A stretch of 64,000 nucleotides of DNA, taken from assembly GCF_949628215.1 (NCBI RefSeq), contig NC_134277.1, positions 55,066,918-55,130,917 of the forward strand. Direction: 5' to 3'. The notes under the pieces are model-generated. The model worked only from the letters and a program-made list of their open reading frames with translations, searched no databases and was not told where the DNA came from. Source of the DNA: Phalacrocorax aristotelis. Its lineage: Eukaryota; Chordata; Aves; Suliformes; Phalacrocoracidae. Shown piece by piece: positions 36,001 to 48,440 of this stretch. Each line of letters starts with the position of its first letter. Position 1 is the first letter of the stretch. Made by a program: the position numbers and the translations under genes.

Positions 36001-39000
36001 GCTTTAATTCTGAAAGCCAAAATGTTGGAGAATAAAAGTTTAATTAGATATTCCCACCCCAAACTCTGGTGATTGATCCTGGCCTTTAGAAAAGGAGGTT
36101 GCCCTTAACACCCTGCTCCATCCAAGGAGAACTACAAGGAAGATTTTTACTCCAGGCACACGCAGAACTTCTCCAAACAGCCCTGGAACTGCCACAGCTT
36201 GCTCTGTCCAGCTGTACGCCCAGCACACAAGAAGAAGCAGAGAAAAGATGGATCAGTCTTTTAGCACCTATTGAGGGAAGGACTCATTTCACTCAAATTT
36301 AACCATCTAAACTGGAGATATCCAGTTGAAACTGCCTATGTAGTACTACTCAGTAGAGAGAGAGGGTCCATCTCAGCCAGAAGCAGTTTTCCAAAGGATG
36401 AGTTGCCCTCCAGAAATGTCTCTTGAATGCCTTCTAAAGCAGCCTGCAGAACTAGTTTATACTTGGCATGTCACATTTAGCTGGTGTGGTAGACCTGAAG
36501 GCAAAGACCCCGTGCACATAACCTGAATGCAAAGGCTGCTTTTGGGAACAGAGTATGCAGAGGCAGCTGCGTGTCTCCTTCCCCTCTGCTCCCACCAGAC
36601 AGTCACCATCTGCACCACTAGGTTTTTAAACTTTGTGCCATTGTTTGGCTGGTTTGTTAGGTGCTGCCCTGCCCTTTACTCTTCTCCTTAGCCCCCAGAG
36701 CAAAGATAAATATTATGGACTGCAATTACCAGACTTTTCTTTATAAAACAGGTGAAGAAATATACTGAATATAAACATTATATTATACCCTAACACCCTC
36801 ACAGAGGCTAAAGAATTATAATTTATTCCTATTGCAACATTATTTTGGTCCACTTTCCAGTTGTTTTATTTAAATGATTAGTTATTGTGCAACTTTTTTT
36901 TTTTTTTAAATCTGGTTTAACACATTTCGGCTCTCTTAAACTACCTTTTACACATGAATTAGTGTGAATTTTATTGCTGTATTTTCCCAACTTATTAAAA
37001 GGGCTGTACTTTACAAATAAAACTGCAGGATAGATTTATTATTTACAGTCCTAGTCCTAGCCTTCATATCTACTTAATATGTGTAAAGTGTTTAGTTTTC
37101 CAATGTAGTCCAGCTGCATCACTGGAATCAAACTTGTAATTGCCTCTTTGGGATTTAAAACCATTATAGTTGTGCTTTTATGTTCTCTTTTGTTTTGCTT
37201 GAATCACTTTTTCAGGTCTATGAAGTACAGCTGGCACAATAAAAGTTTGATCAATGCATAACCAATGCAGTGTATATTTCTTCCAGATATATAAAACCCA
37301 GGTGAAAAATGTTAATCTATGAAAATTATCTTTGTCAGCTACTTATTCTTGGAATTTAAATTGGTTTCAATCTTGAAGTATATGGTTTGGCCTGGGGTTT
37401 TCCAGTCTGGGTTTTTCAACAGTTTCTTGTAATGTGTACATTTGACATATTAAAATGAATGATTGCCTGATGTAAAGTTTCAATTACCAGGGCAGATTTT
37501 TTTTCTCATACTGTGATACTCGAATAAAATTATCCTGGTACCACAGGAGTTAGCACTGGAAAAAGCCTACACAAGCAGCCTTTATTTCCTTACCAGTTTA
37601 GGATCCTCTCACGCATCATTGACATTGATGCTATTGGATCATCTACTCAAATCCTTTAGGCCTCAAAGTCATGCTTTGGGCATCGGGAAATCACCAAATA
37701 CCTGCCAAGAAACTGGAAAGTTAAACCATTCAGGTTTGGCAACACAAACTGGTCTTCACGTTCTGGAGTACATTAACCTGGTAGACAATTAATTCTTGTT
37801 ACCACACACTGATTCAGTGGCCTTCTCCAGCTAAAGCCTGACTCTTCTGAAATTGCTGGTGGAGCAAGGTGTTCTCCAGTATGAGCCAGGAATTCAGATG
37901 CTGGTCTTCAGATAACATTTAATACAATATAACCTTTTAAAGTCAATTGTAAAATGAAGTAGAAAACAGGTAAAATTTCAGCATATACCTTTTTGATGGT
38001 AGGTTTTCTGAATAACAGTGTATAAAACATTGTATGTATATTAACATAAAACTGCAGAGCTAGCTTAAAGGTGGTGTTCTCTGAGATCATGGTTTCAGCA
38101 AGTTTCACAATATTTGATGTTTGCCTCTGATAGCTGCTTCAGGATTTGAATGATTACATCAGGCTCAGAATCAAGACCACAAATAAAATGGACCAGACTT
38201 GTAAATAAATTTTAAAGCTAACTTAACAGAAAAAATGCTGTTAGCAACTTAGACCCTGGACGACTCTGTTCTGTTTGTGTCATATGTAGTACATAACATA
38301 GCTCTTTATGGTGCCACAGTATGACTGACTTTGTTATCAGGCATGTAAGCTGTCCATACCCCCTAACAGAAAGCCTCTCACAGCCACACTAATGTATTAA
38401 GGAATGAGCCCAATTTATAAAGGTGTCACAACTTCAATGATGAGCAAGTCTGGTGTTCCTACAGTGCCTATGCAGTAGGTCTGGTCCAACTGCATGTGCA
38501 AGACGGAGTTTCTTTGTGGAGGCATGCATAAAAACAAAGTCTCTAGTAGTTATAAGAAAGGTCTCCTAGATGCTCTTCAGATAGGTATTATAAACATATC
38601 TATAGGAACAGACCTTGCATCAGAACATAAATGTGATTTGACTGAAAGTGTGAGGGGAAACAGCTACTTCTACAGTAGACTTGACCAGTCTGATTACAGT
38701 GGAGGCTCTCATATCACCCAGAACAAGAGTGATTGTCCAGACAATACTCAGATTTCATCTTCCTGTCTAAATAAACCTAATTATGAAATTTAGGTTTCTG
38801 GAGCTTATATTCATATTTAGAAATTCAAGACACACCTTCTATGAATGTGTTGAAATAGTTAATATCCATGGGAATGCCAAACCTTCCTCACTGTACATTT
38901 TGCCACACAACGAAGATATTTTGCATATGCAAACATAGTCATATAAATTTCAATTACTACTCACTAGAATGATTTTGTAGCTCTCTTGCACCCTGTCATC

Positions 39001-40168
39001 AGCAATGAGTGTAGCAAGAACATATTCACAAGTGCAATATGTCCCATCTATTTTCTATAGCAAAAAATAGGCACAAGGTAATCACAATCATCATTCAAGG
39101 GAGGATGTCATCTACTAATGCCACTAAAACAAGAGAAAGCCCCCAGATATGTTCTGATATATTAACTTTCAATATATATTAAATAGACAGCTTTTTATTT
39201 ACTGCCAAACAGACATTTCTGACAATTCTCCTAAACTATATACTGCGTGGAACTCTTCTTTTAGATTGTCCCTTGAATTAAGATTCTCACTGTGTTCAGG
39301 TAACTCTGGAAGACCTGACTCTACCAAGAATACCTACAAGAAAACAGACATATGATTGGGATAAGTGCTGAGGAAGATTTTCTGTTCCTTTTTCTCTTAT
39401 CTGACACCTATGTCCCCATTTGTGTGGTGTTCTCCTGCCTACTCTGCTCATTCTTCATGGGTTCTTTAGTTCAGTCATTACTAGTAACTTTCCCAAAATA
39501 CCTCAGTGATTGGAAAAGTGACTCTGGCATGATTTGGCAGATCTCACGGAAGTTTCCAAAAATACCTCATTTATTGGCTTTTACTGAAATGACAGCTTCA
39601 TTGCAAACTACAGCTAATTGCAAAGGATCATGTTCTGACCACCCTCTCTGGACAGCCAGCTTAGGCATGGTTGCTCCTGCTCTCAAAAGACTGTGTACAG
39701 AGCTCAGATCTGGCAACTTCGAACAGCAAATGCCCTGGATTGTTTATCCCTTTCTAGTATTTAGGCCATAACAGTTCACCTCAAAACAGTCCCCAGGCAT
39801 TTTTTAAAAACTAATGAGGGGTCTTCATGCATCATTTTCTACCTCGATAGTAAAAAAAAAATACACGCCTTATTAAAAAAACCTCTCCCCTCCTGAAAGT
39901 CAGTGGGCCTTAAGCTCCTATATTCCTGCCGGTCTTGAAAGCTGGACTTGGGATATTGAAAGTGCAGGTCCACGTTATGAATCCTTTCCTATCAGACCTG
40001 GCTCAAGAAGAGGTTTTCTACACCCTCTCCAGAACCTCCCATTCCCACTGCTTTTCTGTCAAAGATTACAGCCTCTCCATTGTGACAATACTTCGGTGTT
40101 TATATTCAAGACTGCCTTTTTTTCAATTTCCTTAAAAAAAATATTATTTCACATAAATGAAAGAATAG

Positions 40169-40205
40169 CAGTGAAGAACTGGCTCCAGTGAAGAACTGGA
40201 GCCAG
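40169..40205. repeat. direct repeat overlapping a perfect hairpin
   Basis: CAGTGAAGAACTGG occurs at 40,169-40,182 and 40,186-40,199. Overlapping it, CTGGCTCCAGT (40,179-40,189) and ACTGGAGCCAG (40,195-40,205) are perfect inverted repeats, giving an 11-bp stem with a five-base loop. It may be a slippage or template-switch product, or a small stem-loop. Confidence 0.7.
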
Positions 40206-41296
40206 GGTAGAAAGGAAATATCCTAAAATGGTTTTGCAAATAAATATTTTATAAAGTAGCATTTAAAACTAAATTATTTAAGGCCTTGTACGTTCAGTGA
40301 CCAGCAAGGTGGGCTTCTCCCAGCCTCAGACCTCGTACCACCTTCACATCCCAGCATGGGAGTATGGGAGCTAGAGAATCAAACGCTGTTGCCACTCTGA
40401 CATACATCATCCTCTTTATAAAAATATCGTTATCCCACCTAGCTCTTGCTGTCATACTGAGACTTGGTTGGTCAAGGTTTAGGTCAAATCAAGCTTTTGT
40501 GAAACAGTTCCCTATTTTTGACTGTAGAGATTATGATGTGACTAGCAAACTTCAGCAACAGAACTGCAGGCAGAACTGCTGCTGTAATTTGGATGGTGTA
40601 AGGTGACTGTGAAGCTTAGTTCATCCTTCTAATACAACGTTCAGGCAGGGTAGCTGCACTACATTCCAAATTGTGCTATTTTAAAGTAAATTATTTTTCT
40701 TTCACAGCACAATAATCGTTAACTGTGAATATTTGCAGCCACTACAAGGGTACACATAGGAGGCAGAGTAACAGAAGACTTGTTAATTTATTTTACCAGT
40801 GGGATATAATGGTTCCTCAGCACCTCTCTTCTCTCCTAGAAGAAAGAGGCATGAGGAAAAGATATACTGTATATCTTTCAAGCTTTTGCTTTCTGTCATC
40901 ATTGAAATCAGATATTTGTATAAAGATGTACAGCATCATTCGTAATGCTGCACTCTCTAAAAACTGCTGCTTTAATCATGTGTAATATAGATAACAATAT
41001 GTACAAAACAGGAAGGAAAATACATGTTCAACCATACTTGGCCTGATAGCCCTTGGCTTTCATGAGAAAGGCCAGAGTAGCAGGTTCTGGAGCTTGAAAG
41101 TCAAATGCTTAACCATCAAAAATGCTGTATGGAGATTCTTGTTCCATATACCTTCCCATCTAAACCACCACAAAGCTTTCCCCACCCACAGTCATAATCA
41201 AAAAGGAGAAGACAGTTCAACCTCCATTCTCATTCCGATCTAAACATCTGTGCTGAAGCAACCACAGAAGATCTTTAAAGCCAGTGGTAGCCATAA

Positions 41297-41983
41297 TTAT
41301 CTTGTTTGTCCAGATCTTCCACTAACTAGGAACTCAGTTCCCACAGGATGCCAAACCACCACCAGATGGTTCTCTGAAACCCTTTTTGCCAGGCTTACAG
41401 TACAATTTGGATGAAGTGGCAAACCTCGTGTTAGAAAGCCTCTTTGTGCCCCTACCAGTATTTCTGGACCCCTCCAAGATTTTAATCCCCTGCACATGCC
41501 ATCCACACATGGGAGATACAGCTCTGGCATGCTTAGCCACCACAGGTGTGTTAAGACATGCTGGAGAAACACAGAGAGAAAGTATGCTTCCAGCCTGTGC
41601 TCCCTGAAACGACCGTGGCTCCCTATTTTGCCATGGTCTCTCCTTCCTACAGATTCCGTATACCACGACTCATTGGTAGATGAGGGATCAGGAGGCAAAC
41701 CACAAGGCTGTACTGCATATGCATGGGAACGAGACCTAATAATGAGAGCATGAGAGGTGGAAGTTGGTTGTGTAAGACCTGCACCATACCCATGAGCCTT
41801 GACTACTTGTGCTTTTCTCTGTGAGCCTGTCTTTGCATTCAGATGCCTTCCTTCTCTCATGAACCACAGCAGTGTTTTGTGCTGTGGTCGAAAGGAAATT
41901 TCTTGGGGTTTCCCCTTCGTTGGAAGTCCCCTGGTTAAGGCTGTTGTTGCTGGGGAGCTCTGTGCAGCCTTTCCTCTGGTCAA
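41297..41983 (-). other. longest open frame in the window, 228 codons, unassigned
   Basis: A minus-strand frame of 228 codons, rich in Ser, Arg, Gly and His, with no domain, signal peptide or repeat that I recognise. A second minus-strand frame through the same bases is nearly as long (110 codons open, 41,334-41,666) and has a more protein-like Lys/Glu/Thr balance, so even the correct frame is unclear. It may be the 3' part of the same decayed sequence as 43.2-45.6 kb, or a chance frame in stop-poor DNA. Confidence 0.15.
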
Positions 41984-43239
41984 GGGCTAAACCCTGCAGT
42001 CTTAATCTTTAATTAGCTTTCCCTTGACCCCTCTGCAAGGCTTGACACTGGAAGGCTTCTCCCTGAGGTGAGGAAGACACCTACTTGCTTAAGACATTTT
42101 GATGAATGTCTTTAAAAGTGCTCAGGCTGAGAGAGCTGCCAGGATCTCTAGAGCGCTCTGTCTCAGCTTCATGATAACCGGGTTTTCTGTGGAATCCTGT
42201 GGCATGGCCATCATTTAAGGTCATTTCATCTTTGACCCTTTTGTCTCACTGACATTGCCTGGGTTCAGGCTATTTTCATCCATTTATATTTTACACAAGA
42301 CAAAAGAAAATAAGAAGGGCTCATTTAATAAGGTTTTTCACAAGCAGACCCCTTGCTCTCTGCAACCCAGCTAAGCACCCATATGCAAGGAACCTGTCCC
42401 TCTGCTAGCAGGACATCAGCTGTCTCACTGGGCATAGACATGAAGCATTCCCCATCAAAAGTCAGAGTTTGGCAATCTTATTACTTCAGTTCAGTTTGAG
42501 CTGGAAGCTCCTCCAATGTCTGGAGTGAGTATTACTTTCTGAAGACAAAGACATGGTAAGATGAATCATTGCAACATCTATGACAAGGCAGTTTCCTACA
42601 GAGCACCCACCACAGAGCTGAACTCCCCAGGTCCTTCCACGGTCAGCAATGGCACCAACAGAGAAAGACATAGTCCAGGATCCTAATGCAAGTGCTCAGG
42701 ACTGCCCTTTAAAAAAAGTTACTCTCTCTCTTAATTGACTGTAGATGATGGCTTGGAAGATGAGGCTATAGTTTAGTTACAGAAAGCCTGGTGGCTGAAT
42801 ACACACTAGCAGTGTCATTGACCAATCATGATTACAGGGGTTATAATTGTGTTCTCCCTTTCCCCTTCTTGCTGGGCTTTTTTGATTGCTGCAAGCAACT
42901 TCACTCACGGTTTCTGCATTGCAGCCTGAGTTTTCATTATCAGAAGCAGTTGCACTAATATTAGCAATTCCCTGGAGCCTGCAGCTTCACTTCGATAACT
43001 ACTTTTTCTAACTGAATGTTTTGCATTTCAGCTGGGTGACTACCACATCAGCCTAATACTGTCCAATAGGGTTTTCCTCTGTTAGAAAGGAGGTTTTCTT
43101 CCACCTTATGGTCTTCAGTCATAGGAGGATTTCCTCCTCCTTCTTACAGCCAGGAAGTTGTATTAATTTGCTGAGCTTTCCACCACTGAGCCATGAAAGG
43201 GGCAACACCTTCATAGCTGGTGTCAGGGGAAAACCTCAT

Positions 43240-45600
43240 CAGGTATGTTGAAGTCACTCAGCTGTCTGAGGAAACGGTCTGGCTCCTCTTCAGTCACCCA
43301 GGCTAGCCACCCCTGGGACGATGTGGCATGCAAACCATTAGTTGTTTGTGCATCAGACACCCACCCTCCGAAATCTTCAAGATTCTTCAGGCAAAATTTC
43401 TTCTCTGCTTTCTGGGATTACTTTGGTGATAAAACAGTAACTATTGCCCTTGCTTTTCTTGAAGTGGCCTCAGAAAAATTCTGTTGTCTTCATTCACCAT
43501 CAGATAGCATTTTTTCCGTGTCAGGGGACCCCAGCTGCTGCCTCACTTTTCTAGGTCTGACATACGTGCTCAAAGGTTCTGTGCCGCAACAGCCCTGTCA
43601 TGTGGAGCAAGGCCAGTATTTTGTGCGTTAGCGTGGGGCTATCAGCGCACAAATGCTGACCTGGAAGGATGTGTCTCCAAACCATATTTTGGATAGTGCT
43701 GTATGAAACTGTCTGCTGGGAATATTTTTTGTGGCTCTGGCCACAGCTTCTTCGGACTCGACTTGCTACGCCTTCCACAATTCACTGCATTTTCTCTCCA
43801 GAGCAAAAGGAACTTATTCTTGTACAGACCACCTTGAGGTGATCCCTTCTTTCAAAAGACTGATTACATCGTCACTTTCTGTTTCTTTCCTGGTAAGTGC
43901 TGCTGCAGCACACATCGCTGCTCCTTTAGTTCTTCCTCCCCTTCTGCAACACGCTGCCTGACACAACTGCAGTTAGGAAAATAATCTCCTAAAGGAATTT
44001 TTCTTCTGGGCTTGCACTGTGCTTTCAAGAAGTACCTTCTCAGCTTAAAAGTGCTGCAACAAAATCTTGGTGACACAGATGCTAGAGGTTTGTCAGGAAT
44101 GTCCTCTGGGGGCCTGTGATCTGTTTCAGTGGTAGCAGCACAGCTATATATGTGCTGATTAAGCTCCTGATACCCGGGGACAACAGCAATAATCCAATTT
44201 TTCCATCTGAACATTATTTTGCTGTGTTGACATCTATGCTCTCAATCCTTACTCTGTGGAGCTTCTTCTTGCACTAGTGCTGTTCCAACTGTTGCTTGTT
44301 AAGCACTTTCTTGCTGTGGGACTTCCCTTGTTTTCATAAAGTATTTTGTTTCTTTCTGAAGGCAACAGCATCCTTCATGTTCCAGATTGCTGCCCCATCC
44401 CTGCTGTTATGGCGGTCCTGTGACTTCTGCTGATCTTGGATCGGTAAGTAGTTACCCAACACATGGCTTCCAGTTTCTTAGAGGACATTGGCTTATGGCA
44501 TTCACTTCATTCATGGTGCCTGAAGTCCTTCATTTGTTATGCAGTGATTTACATTCTGCTGTCATCCAGGTTTAGTTTATGCTTCCCGAATTTTGGCTGA
44601 GCGGCAGTATTCCCTCTTGTCTTGGTTGCATACCTCTAATTTGTCATGTATGTTTTCACCTCCTGTCAACGTTCATGCTTCACGTACACTTTTCCCAGGA
44701 AATCTCATGTGCTGATAACAGGCCAGCAGGTGTTTCCTACGATAAGTTGTGTCTGCTCGTCTCTTCTTCCAGTCTCACCTGCTTCGCCCAGGGTGGGCAG
44801 GCTATATTCAGAATGTGCTGCAGAGTTCTGATAAATAGTAGCTTATAGCATAGGGAGCCTATTGCATTCCTGAAATACTGAGTTACTTTTTTTTGCAGTG
44901 ACTGATATGTATCCGGATGACTATAATATTCTTCCTCATTGTACCCATTTTAGAGGCTTGGCTACTTTAAACGTCTTGTGTCAGACACTGAGGTTTCTTT
45001 ACCTCTTTGTGCACCTTGATTGTGGAAGTGGCTGCTGAAATACCTGAGCTGTCAGTACCAGGACCTTGGGAGGTGACTTATTTTTGCAGTGTCCAGGCTA
45101 TATCCCATGTTTGTGAGCAAAAAAAAATTCTTAGCTGTCAGGAAAATCCCATTTTACTTGCCTTCACTATGAAATGGATTGCATAAATATCAAGTTTTTT
45201 ATCAAGTGGAACCATTTTCTGTCTCAGGACTGATCTGCCAGCATGTCAACCACATAGAAAGAGAGATTCTGATCTTTCCCTTTGCATCTATATTCAGTCT
45301 GTATTTCTCCACTTGGGGTGGAAGACCTCCATATTTCGCTAGTCCTACTGATGAAGGCTATGTTAGAATCCAAATGGAAGCTGGCTTATGCCCATCTTCT
45401 GTCTCATGAATATAGATTACTTTTTCACCAGTTATCGGTTTTGAATGTCACAGGTTTTCCTTTGGTCCTGTGCAGCTAATTAGACCTAGGAAGCTAGCTG
45501 CATTGTGATCCTTCCCTTTGTACTGTACCGTAGCCAAGAAGAGTGCTGTGTCACTGCTGCTGCTCGAGTCTCTTTGGGGGTGCTCTCCAACTGCAGGCAC
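43240..45600 (-). pseudogene. possible very old retrocopy, minus strand, unidentified
   Basis: The minus strand is purine-rich. One frame can be read for about 786 codons from 45,600 to 43,240 with roughly 28 stops and no needed frameshift, slightly fewer stops than chance would give. Several patches look like protein, for example GEKVIYIHETEDG, EEYYSHPDTYQSLQKKV and WVTEEEPDRFLRQLSDF. No intron-like gaps, poly(A) tail or parent gene could be recognised. The excess over random is small, and a plus-strand splice-like pair at 43,802-43,892 competes with this reading. I list it as a lead only. Confidence 0.2.
43802..43892 (+). other. candidate exon, plus strand, weak
   Basis: The acceptor CATTTTCTCTCCAG (ending at 43,801) and the donor GTAAGTG (GT at 43,893-43,894) enclose 91 bases with one open frame. 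It is opposite in strand to the possible retrocopy, so at most one of the two readings is right. Confidence 0.15.
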
Positions 45601-48350
45601 TGTACGCCCTGTACTTTTCTGTTTGTTTATGCGTCATGCTTCTGCAAAATGGTTTACTTTGTGGTTGGAATCAAACAGCCTTATCAAAATGCAACTCTTC
45701 AATAAAGCTGAAATGAAACATTTGGACCTCATGAAAACAGAATGTTTTGCTATTTTGCACGGGGGAGTTTAGGATGAGGGTGAATTCAGTTGTTGAGTCA
45801 GCATTTGGTGAAGAGGGGAAAGGACCTCTCTCAATGGCCAGAGTGTTATTTTCTTTTAGCACAGTTTTGACAGTTAGAATTGGAGACAATGTCAGAATAC
45901 AAAGCTGCAAATATGGGAAGCTGATATGTCAATCTAGATCTGAAAGCAAATTCATGTCTGTCTGTAATTTAAATTAAAACAAAGAACAACTCTGTGACTT
46001 GGGAGCTTCCGGACATGTAGAACTACGCATCTGCCCACACTGCAAGCTGATGGGGTACCAAGCAATCCTAACCCGCCAGGAGGTTAGCTGTGTGCATGTG
46101 GCGCTGAGTCCCAATAATAAGCCTTGCTAACAGGGAGGACATCCTACAGCAGGGTCAACACCTACATTACATAGTGCCATGGCTCCCAGGCCAGGGCTGC
46201 CTCATGTACATATTTGCATCCATGTCCAAAATGACTCTCACCTGCCTACAGGGCTAGATTTTTAAAGAGTGCCAAAGGATGTAGATAGAAAACTCAATGG
46301 GAGTGGGGCACTGAAAACAGCACTGGGAACCTATTTGCCCCTATAGGTCCTGAGTGTGTTTGGAAATCTGGTTATGTTTCAAGCATAAAAATTACTTTGG
46401 TCAAAACTAAGTCTAATTGTTTGGTCCTACAGATAATAGTTTGATTTTTACCTGAGATTATATTCATGAAGGACAAATTTTATTTTTGCTCATATTTTCT
46501 CCTAATTGTTTATGATGCAATTGAGTATGACAGAATTTGTGAAAAATATTCTTATTAAAAGAATGAGTGTAAACCCTGTATCTTCATCTGTAGTGGTAAA
46601 AAGATTCTTGTAAGTAACATTCTTTACCCATATTAGTTCTTTTTCCATCAAATGTTTATACATAAATCCTTTCTTACTAGTACTGGATTCATAATTGAAA
46701 CAAAAAATATTTCAGAAATAATATTTGCTCACCTTGTAATTATTTTCAGCTACTGATAGAATTTATTAATTTTCCATGGTAAATGTAGAAATAAAATATA
46801 CTGATTGGTAGGCAAAAAAAAAGTAATTTTGCTTGTAATTCCCACACATACATTACAACGACAAATTATTGTACCTGGGTGTAGGTGCATAAAGGAAAAA
46901 TAGAGGGTTTCTTATTTCATAGGGATGATTACGTTTTGAATTATCTTGCACATATCTAATATGCCAGGAGCATCTTGGGAGCTAATCAACACCTGCAAAT
47001 CTTACAAAAATTAATGGATCCAAGTTTATAAGATATTCCTGTTGACTTAAGCCCAGTTTGCACTTAGATCTTACAAACAAATGCAGGTATAGCAGAGGGG
47101 ACAGAGTTTATACCTGCAAACTGTACATTAGTTTAAACTCATTCCTTGAGCAGAATAGAAATATACTTCATTGAAACTATAACTGCATCTATACTACAGC
47201 TCTATCTGCTGTAGCTGAATTTTTAAGCTTAGTAGCAAAAATAGAAGAAAAATAAATTTAAAAAATAAGGACCAAACTGACTTGCTGTGATACAGCAGAG
47301 GAGCTAGAGGAAGCTGCGACTAGTCTTGAATGCCACCATGCTGTAAATACACGGTGATGGCAAGTGATGGGCAATGCCCATTTGAATCTTCCACAACACT
47401 CACACAAGTGTCAAAATGGCACCAATGGCTAAAATTTAATCAAAGCTTTTGGACAAGGACCCGGTGACCTTTCAGAGGACTGTTTTGGGGCCAGCTCCTG
47501 CTCATCTCCCATTCCAACACTAATCTTGAAAAGGAGATGAGCAGTCTCACTGGGGGAGGACTGGAGATTTCTCCCAGCCGTAAAGTGTCCTGAGAGGTAC
47601 CAGGACTTCCTCCACTGACCCCCATGAAAGCCAGCACTGCTCTGGCACCCTGAGAGGAGCATTAGCAATCACCCTACAGATATTATGGCATCTGGATATA
47701 TTACCTGATGGGCAGACACCCCTCTCTTCAATATACTCCCAAACCTCACTAAATTGGGGCAACGGCTGTCCAGGCATACCACATTCAGGTATGCGGAGCA
47801 GGACTGTTTAGATGTACACAAAGAGGCACACCCACAAGCATGTCCAAGGAGGAAAAGATGACAGAACGGCAACCTGGAAAGCTAATAATTTATCCTGGGC
47901 TTTTATGAGCTCCGCTGAGTTTGACCTCTCTGCATTAGCAAATAGTTAGACAATGTAACAAGGAAGAGGGGAAATATCCCTGTCCCATCTATCACACGGC
48001 AAGGAGGCTCCTTACAGCTCCCCTTCGGCACCTAAATCAGGAGATCTGCAGCAGCTACCCTCCTTTAAAGATTTCCCTGTTCAGAAGCATTGATGGGTTT
48101 CATGGTTGCAGTAGCTCATTGCAGGAAGTAAGTTAATGGGGAAAACAGCTGAAGAGGTGATTAAAAGGGAAAAAAAAATTAGCAGTCTTAGTATCTTAGA
48201 CCACATATTTGCACTTCGTTCTTCTAACAAAAGACATGATGAGCTTGCGCGCGCACACACATGCACACGCTCATGCTTATTCTATGTTTTTTCGCCTCAT
48301 CTGGCAGCCGCTTTCCGGTCCAGCAGACACTAACATCTAATGAGTCAAAC
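45601..48350. other. non-coding stretch
   Basis: AT-rich except for 47.4-47.9 kb, a G+C-richer islet with overlapping chance frames on both strands. Contains the MITE-like repeat at 46,253-46,371 and a CG/CA dinucleotide run near 48,246-48,270. Confidence 0.45.
46253..46371. mobile_element. MITE-like ancient repeat with inverted ends
   Basis: The left end GCTAGATTTTTAAA (46,253-46,266) and the right end TTTGGAAATCTGGT (46,359-46,372) are imperfect inverted repeats. The interior has the CTCAATGGGAGT and CCTATTTGCCCC words of an old reptile/bird repeat that I recall as having ends pairing AGATTTTC with GAAAATCT. It is about 119 bases long. Family name not assigned. Confidence 0.4.
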
Positions 48351-48354
48351 TTCC

Positions 48355-48440
48355 CATTTTCAGACTAATCAGTCGGCTGCACTAATTGCAAATGCAAATA
48401 TGCAAATTTATATTAATTAATTACTCTGCTAATTAGTTCT
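48355..48440. promoter_or_regulatory. candidate POU/homeobox enhancer cluster
   Basis: Two octamers ATGCAAAT abut exactly (48,392-48,399 and 48,400-48,407). They are followed by TTAATTAATTA (48,413-48,423) and the perfect homeodomain palindrome CTAATTAG (48,429-48,436), and preceded by an ACTAATTG core. This arrangement within 60 bases matches known vertebrate enhancers bound by POU and homeodomain proteins. Binding and activity are inference. Confidence 0.45.

Larger units (their letters stand above)
31041..41296. other. long non-coding stretch
   Basis: No convincing exon. 32.1-32.66 kb is a G+C-richer islet where five or more frames of 70-118 codons overlap on both strands, none with a recognisable domain. 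33,069-33,088 is a T12A8 junction. 34.15-34.28 kb has faint MIR-like words. 36.7-37.5 kb is AT-rich complex sequence that looks like conserved non-coding DNA. A direct/inverted repeat lies at 40,169-40,205. Frames of 99 and 139 codons (38,494-38,793 and 39,352-39,771, plus) are unassigned. Confidence 0.4.

Noticed and set aside
39352..39771. 139-codon plus-strand open frame with a hydrophobic segment
   Set aside because: No family resemblance and no splice or promoter context.
44387..44445. Plus-strand exon ending in GATCG/GTAAGT
   Set aside because: A good donor but no pyrimidine-rich acceptor in range.
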